This document shows positions 12,263-15,436 of a DNA stretch of 15,436 nt, piece after piece. The stretch comes from an uncultured Clostridia bacterium (GTDB taxonomy: Bacteria > Bacillota > Clostridia > Oscillospirales > Acutalibacteraceae). The translations under genes were made by a program, and so were the position numbers. The stretch covers positions 1-15,436 of the forward strand of contig CAMNDS010000009.1 in the NCBI GenBank assembly GCA_946535695.1. The letters are read 5' to 3'. Below the pieces are notes generated by a model. It did no database searches. It was not told where the DNA came from and saw nothing but the letters and a program-made list of their open reading frames with translations. How positions within the stretch are numbered: position 1 is the stretch's first letter; each line of letters begins with the position of its first letter.

Positions 12263-13774
12263 ATGAATAGAAAATTTAAAAAAGTAATCGCATCGCTTTG
12301 CAGTGTGATAGCGCCTGCAACTTTTAACAATGGTCTGACAAGTAATAGTATAGTCAAATCGATGCAAATCCCTAACAACATTCAAAACGAAATTGATAAC
12401 AAAATTAATAAAATTCGTACTTCACGACGTTTTCGAAATGCACCTACTATATTAAAAATGGCAGAAGAACTAGTGGAAAATAGTATATTGATAAGTAATG
12501 GTTACAAACCAAAAAAATGCAAATATTTAAATGGCGATGTTAAAGAAATGGTTATGCAATATGAATCATTACTAGTTAAAAACAGTAATCAAGAAGATGA
12601 GGCTGTTGCAGATTTACTAGACCCTTTGAGCAAATTAAATATTGTTAAAACCGGTTATAAATATCTTGTGAAAAGTATAGCAACACTCATTCCCGGAATT
12701 TTAGCAACTGTTGCAGGAATTAAAGGCATAGGAATTGCAATGGAAACTTTGCGAGCAAGACAAATGGATAAAATAAACGAGCAAAGAAGAAAAAAAGCGC
12801 AGGAAAGTTATGATAAAGTGCGAAAAGATTTATATTCAAGTTCATCGATAGATTATTCAAAAGATTGGAAGAATATTGCGAAAGAATTTGATAAACTTAA
12901 GGAAAAATCTCCGCATAACGCTGAGCCAATAAGTAAAATAGTTGCATTGCTTCGTGGATATTTTGCCTCCTGCAAAGAAGATCCAACCAAAAAATGTCTG
13001 GTTTTATCTATGTATGGTACTCCCGGTTGTGGTAAAAGCTCATTCTGTGAGGATATGGCAAAAATTTTAGGTGCTAATAATCCTGTTAAAATTAGTTACG
13101 CCGATTTCGACCCTGCAGATAAAGAGTTGAGTGTAAGAAAACAAGTTAGCGGCAAATGGCATGTAGGCGACCAAGAACGCGGATATTTTGCTTATGGAAA
13201 GCTCGTTTCGGCTTTAAAGCACAACAAGCATCCGTTCATAATCCTTGATGAGCTTGATAAATTGCCAAAAGAGATTATTTCACTCCTATGGGATGCCGTT
13301 GACACCGGCAGAATAAACATTGACGGCGAAGATATAAACTGCGAAGGCGCGGTATTTGTATTGCCCACCAACCAATCGCTTTCGGAGATTAAATTAGGCG
13401 GAGATACTGATGACAAGAATATGGCGAGCAAGGCACTGATCAGCAGAATTCGTATGTTTAAGTTTAATAAACCAAGAGAAAAAGACTATAAAGTTGCTAT
13501 AACAAAACTTTTGGCAAGAATTACTGCCAGCACAAAGAAAAATTACAAATTAGAGCTTAAATACGATGAAGATATTATTAATTATATAGCTAAAAAATGT
13601 GTAGAAAATGATTTTGGTATGCGTTCGATACCGCTTTTTGATGCATTAATAAGAGGTGCTATTCAGGAAAAATATGACAAAGAATGCGAAGCTATCGGCA
13701 CGCCGAGTGTTCAGAGTATAAAGTTAGATATTAATGATATAAATAGTAGTGAAAAAAGGGGAAAATTAAATTAA
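12263..13774 (+). CDS. Membrane-anchored AAA+ ATPase with N-terminal signal sequence
   Basis: The start is ATG 12263, about 11 bases after AAAAGGA; an in-frame GTG at 12254 is too close to that site. The 503-residue protein begins MNRKFKKVIASLCSVIAPATF, a signal or anchor sequence. About 110 mostly polar residues follow, then a second hydrophobic segment at 135-160 and a strongly basic stretch (ETLRARQMDK, then QRRKKAQ). This pattern places the loop outside and the rest in the cytoplasm. The AAA+ module spans about 245-490: Walker A GTPGCGKS (252-259), Walker B FIILDE (325-330), sensor 1 Thr369-Asn370, likely arginine finger Arg395 in ISRI, and sensor 2 Arg454 in FGMRS. The last features resemble the ClpB-D2/Lon/ClpX branch, but no Clp N-domain, zinc finger or protease domain is present. 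Substrate and partner are unknown; membrane protein remodelling is a guess. It has its own promoter and is monocistronic. Confidence 0.88.
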   Translation: MNRKFKKVIASLCSVIAPATFNNGLTSNSIVKSMQIPNNIQNEIDNKINKIRTSRRFRNAPTILKMAEELVENSILISNGYKPKKCKYLNGDVKEMVMQYESLLVKNSNQEDEAVADLLDPLSKLNIVKTGYKYLVKSIATLIPGILATVAGIKGIGIAMETLRARQMDKINEQRRKKAQESYDKVRKDLYSSSSIDYSKDWKNIAKEFDKLKEKSPHNAEPISKIVALLRGYFASCKEDPTKKCLVLSMYGTPGCGKSSFCEDMAKILGANNPVKISYADFDPADKELSVRKQVSGKWHVGDQERGYFAYGKLVSALKHNKHPFIILDELDKLPKEIISLLWDAVDTGRINIDGEDINCEGAVFVLPTNQSLSEIKLGGDTDDKNMASKALISRIRMFKFNKPREKDYKVAITKLLARITASTKKNYKLELKYDEDIINYIAKKCVENDFGMRSIPLFDALIRGAIQEKYDKECEAIGTPSVQSIKLDINDINSSEKRGKLN

Positions 13775-13795
13775 AAAAATAAAAAAACACATCAT

Positions 13796-13816
13796 TTTCT
13801 ACGGTGCCACCGGAAA
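13796..13816. repeat. GC hairpin repeat, copy 10 (degenerate)
   Basis: CGGT / ACCG around GCC, with outer TTTC / GAAA arms offset by two unpaired bases. It lies about 20 bases after the AAA+ stop codon. The following 35 bases align with those after copy 9, including TTAATTTTTAA. Confidence 0.6.
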
Positions 13817-13857
13817 GAGCACTCCTGGTTTAATTTTTAAATTTCGAAAGGAATCTA

Positions 13858-13886
13858 TTGAAAATTTTGTTTCTATGTAGTACAAT
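13858..13886 (+). promoter_or_regulatory. Sigma-A promoter of the NlpC/P60 gene
   Basis: TTGAAA (13858-13863), 17-base spacer, TACAAT (13881-13886). It gives a leader of about 120 bases, AT-rich and with no clear fold; a 12-codon ATG frame at 13923 inside it has no ribosome-binding site. Confidence 0.6.
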
Positions 13887-14015
13887 GATTAGCAAATTTT
13901 TGGATTTTAGTTTGAAACATAAATGAGGCAAAGTGGTAATAAACTATTGGTGTGTTTGTAAATTCAAATATTTAATTTATTTTTTTTAAAATTTAAACAA
14001 TATTTGGAGGTTAAT

Positions 14016-15140
14016 ATGGCAAAAAAAATAAGAACTAAATTAGCTTTAATACTGGCAATAAGTTTATCGACAACGCCGGTTTTGGCTATGGAAGAAGTAA
14101 AAGAACAAGAAACTAATCAGCTGGTGACTAATAATAAAAATTCAAGTGTAAAAGCTGATTTGACGGAAGAAAGGTTTCCTAGACATATCAAGGGTCTGGA
14201 TGATTGTGTTACTTTTCTGCCTGTTGCTGGTAAAAAAACTTTACTTAATTTTATTTTAGTAGGTTGTTACACTATAGGTCGGGTTTTATATACATGGGGC
14301 GGTGGTTGGAATGCAGAAGACGATGGAGCATCTAAGCTAACAAAGACTATAGGGCTTGCTGAGTCTATTTTAGATTTTACTCGTTCACATTACAGCAAAA
14401 GTAAGCCTAATACAGAAAGTACGGAAACATACAAATTTGAAGTAAATGGTGAAATAAAAGAAAGTGAAGCAAAAATTGAGGCTAAAGACGAAAGAGGCAA
14501 CACTATTTTAAAGAATGGTTCAAAATTCGATATGTTTAAATATATTTATGATGGTTTTGACTGTTCTGGTTTTGTAGGTTGGATTGTTTATAACACGTTA
14601 AATACAGAAAATGATAATGGAGAAGGATATGTAGGGCCCTCAACTACAAGGGCAGAATTTTTTAGCAAAAGGGGTTGGGGAGAGTTAAAACAAATTACCA
14701 AAGAACAAATAGAAAATGGCACCTATGAGCTTTACCCTGGAGATATAGTGAGTATTCAAGGGCATGTGTATATTTCTTTAGGTAAATGCAATGATGGCAG
14801 TGTTGTCTTATTGCATTCTAGTCCTCCTGGTGTTTGGATTATGGGAACAACTGATAAAGACGGAAATAAAAATAGTGACGCCATTAAACTTGCTGAAAAA
14901 TATGGTCAGAGATACCCGATAGCGTATAAATGGTTGAATGAAATTGACAAACGAGGGGTTAAAAAGAACTGGGATAAATATTTCAATGCAGGGGCAATAA
15001 AACGTTTTCTTTGGTATGTTGACGGCAAAAAAGGTATTTTAACTGACCCGGAAGGCATTCAGAAAATGTCTCCAGAGAAAGTGCTCGAACGAATTTTTGT
15101 TAATCCAAATGATAGACTTGAAACTGAAAAATTAAGTTAA
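14016..15140 (+). CDS. Secreted NlpC/P60-family hydrolase
   Basis: The start is ATG 14016, five bases after TTGGAGG; an in-frame TTG at 14004 overlaps that site. The 374-residue protein has a clear signal peptide (MAKKIRTKLALILAISL, cleavage after VLA at 24), so it acts outside the membrane. The catalytic module contains YTWGGGWN at 92-99, DCSGF with the nucleophile Cys183, GHVYISLG with His250, and LLHSSPPGV with His267. NlpC/P60 enzymes cut peptide links in peptidoglycan, usually gamma-D-Glu to diaminopimelate. Here about 80 residues separate the WGG motif from DCSG, where many members have 10-15; I recall a clostridial subgroup with this spacing and the same WGGGWN and LLHSSPPGV strings. 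No SH3b, LysM or other wall-binding domain is seen. Monocistronic, with its own promoter. Remodelling of its own wall is likeliest; a toxin or host-directed role is an alternative. Confidence 0.88.
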   Translation: MAKKIRTKLALILAISLSTTPVLAMEEVKEQETNQLVTNNKNSSVKADLTEERFPRHIKGLDDCVTFLPVAGKKTLLNFILVGCYTIGRVLYTWGGGWNAEDDGASKLTKTIGLAESILDFTRSHYSKSKPNTESTETYKFEVNGEIKESEAKIEAKDERGNTILKNGSKFDMFKYIYDGFDCSGFVGWIVYNTLNTENDNGEGYVGPSTTRAEFFSKRGWGELKQITKEQIENGTYELYPGDIVSIQGHVYISLGKCNDGSVVLLHSSPPGVWIMGTTDKDGNKNSDAIKLAEKYGQRYPIAYKWLNEIDKRGVKKNWDKYFNAGAIKRFLWYVDGKKGILTDPEGIQKMSPEKVLERIFVNPNDRLETEKLS

Positions 15141-15147
15141 AAGTTAT

Positions 15148-15168
15148 CTTAGGTAGTGCAGAAGAAAA
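15148..15168. repeat. Possible decayed GC hairpin repeat, copy 11
   Basis: CTTAGGTAGTGCAGAAGAAA lies 8 bases after the NlpC/P60 stop and matches copy 7 at about 14 of 21 positions, most differences being C-to-T or G-to-A. The stem is lost. The position is that expected of the family, but sequence support is weak. Confidence 0.3.
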
Positions 15169-15309
15169 GTACATGCAAGATCGTTCCCAGTTTTGGAGAG
15201 CGATTTTAAAAATTAGGATTTTATTGTATCAATTTTTTATACTTTTCTTAGTATAGACCCCCAAAATTTAGGATAAAATATGATTTATTTTCAAAAAATT
15301 CTCCTAACT

Positions 15310-15436
15310 TCAGCAATTTACCATTATATAAGTAAGCTGTATAACCACGCACGAAATTAATATAGCAATAAATTTATCCGAGAAAATAAGCGGTATTATA
15401 ACTCCGATTCCGAAAGCTAAAAATAAAAATCCTGGA
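15310..15436 (-). CDS. C-terminus of a small hydrophobic membrane protein (partial)
   Basis: The minus strand is open from the right edge for 41 codons to TGA at 15312-15310. The residues are almost all hydrophobic: a helix PGFLFLAFGIGVIIPLIF, a short polar turn SDK, and a second helix FIAILISCVVIQLTYIMV ending NC. This looks like one or two transmembrane hairpins at the end of a protein. Short two-helix proteins of this form occur in clostridia, so the gene may be small, but its start lies outside the window. No function can be assigned. The gap 15141-15309 holds the possible decayed hairpin, an inverted repeat TATACT/AGTATA (15238-15255) and a longer one TTAGGA/TCCTAA (15268-15307), which could be terminators for either converging gene. 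Confidence 0.6.
   Translation of the reverse strand, partial: PGFLFLAFGIGVIIPLIFSDKFIAILISCVVIQLTYIMVNC

Noticed and set aside
12115..12381. Minus-strand 88-residue hydrophobic frame opposite the start of the AAA+ gene
   Set aside because: It is antisense to the promoter and signal sequence of the AAA+ gene, and AT-rich sequence read in reverse easily looks hydrophobic.
12263..13774. AAA+ protein as the eCIS-associated ATPase (Pvc15/Afp15 type) linked to the DUF4255 gene
   Set aside because: It lies more than 11 kb away on the other strand, has a signal sequence and membrane helix, and its sensor-2 and arginine-finger arrangement resembles the Clp/Lon branch rather than the Pvc15 type.

Overview
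The window is AT-rich DNA with strong Shine-Dalgarno sites, many TTG and GTG start codons and near-consensus sigma-A promoters. It carries a zinc-type (CxxC/CxxH) ribosomal protein S18, an SSB ending in DDNDLPF, an anti-sigma kinase/STAS pair and a rhodanese-less ThiI. Together these point to a low-GC Firmicute, most likely a clostridium of the Oscillospirales type. A host-associated, reduced-genome lifestyle is possible but is only a guess. There is no rRNA, tRNA, CRISPR array or transposase gene in the window.

Layout, left to right. (1) 1-556, minus: 5' part of a DUF4255/Pvc16-type gene, the family that caps the tube of extracellular contractile injection systems (eCIS); it runs off the left edge. 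(2) 831-2783, minus: asd-dapA, two successive steps of the lysine/diaminopimelate pathway. (3) 3044-3355, plus: a 103-residue orphan protein behind an excellent promoter, flanked by inverted-repeat DNA. (4) 3575-4678, minus: the classical rpsF-ssb-rpsR operon with a structured leader and a strong terminal hairpin. (5) 4861-5718 and 5903-6634, minus: two paralogous signal-peptide/membrane proteins sharing an EQSLxAVG motif, each with its own promoter. (6) 6876-11268, plus: tightly packed glmM, RsbW-like kinase, STAS antagonist, cysteine desulfurase and thiI, followed by trmD at 11413-12069. (7) 12263-13774, plus: an AAA+ ATPase with an N-terminal signal sequence and a second membrane segment. 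(8) 14016-15140, plus: a secreted NlpC/P60 hydrolase. (9) 15310-15436, minus: the C-terminus of a small hydrophobic protein running off the right edge.

How the genes relate. asd and dapA feed diaminopimelate to peptidoglycan, glmM feeds UDP-GlcNAc to the same wall, and the NlpC/P60 enzyme probably cuts it. The desulfurase and ThiI form a sulfur relay for 4-thiouridine in tRNA, and TrmD makes m1G37, so the middle operon mixes wall precursor supply, a partner-switching regulator and tRNA modification. The two EQSLxAVG proteins, the membrane AAA+ protein and the NlpC/P60 enzyme form a second class: lineage-specific envelope genes, each with its own strong promoter.

The most striking non-coding signal is a family of short GC-rich hairpins (core CTCCGGC-loop-GCCGGAG). 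At least one copy, sometimes degenerate, lies in every intergenic gap longer than about 140 bases (ten gaps, eleven copies) and none was recognised inside a gene. They sit between the stop of one transcription unit and the promoter of the next, even between divergent promoters, and mostly lack the T-run of an intrinsic terminator. Some copies carry paired changes that preserve the stem. They look like a REP-like or punctuation element of this genome.
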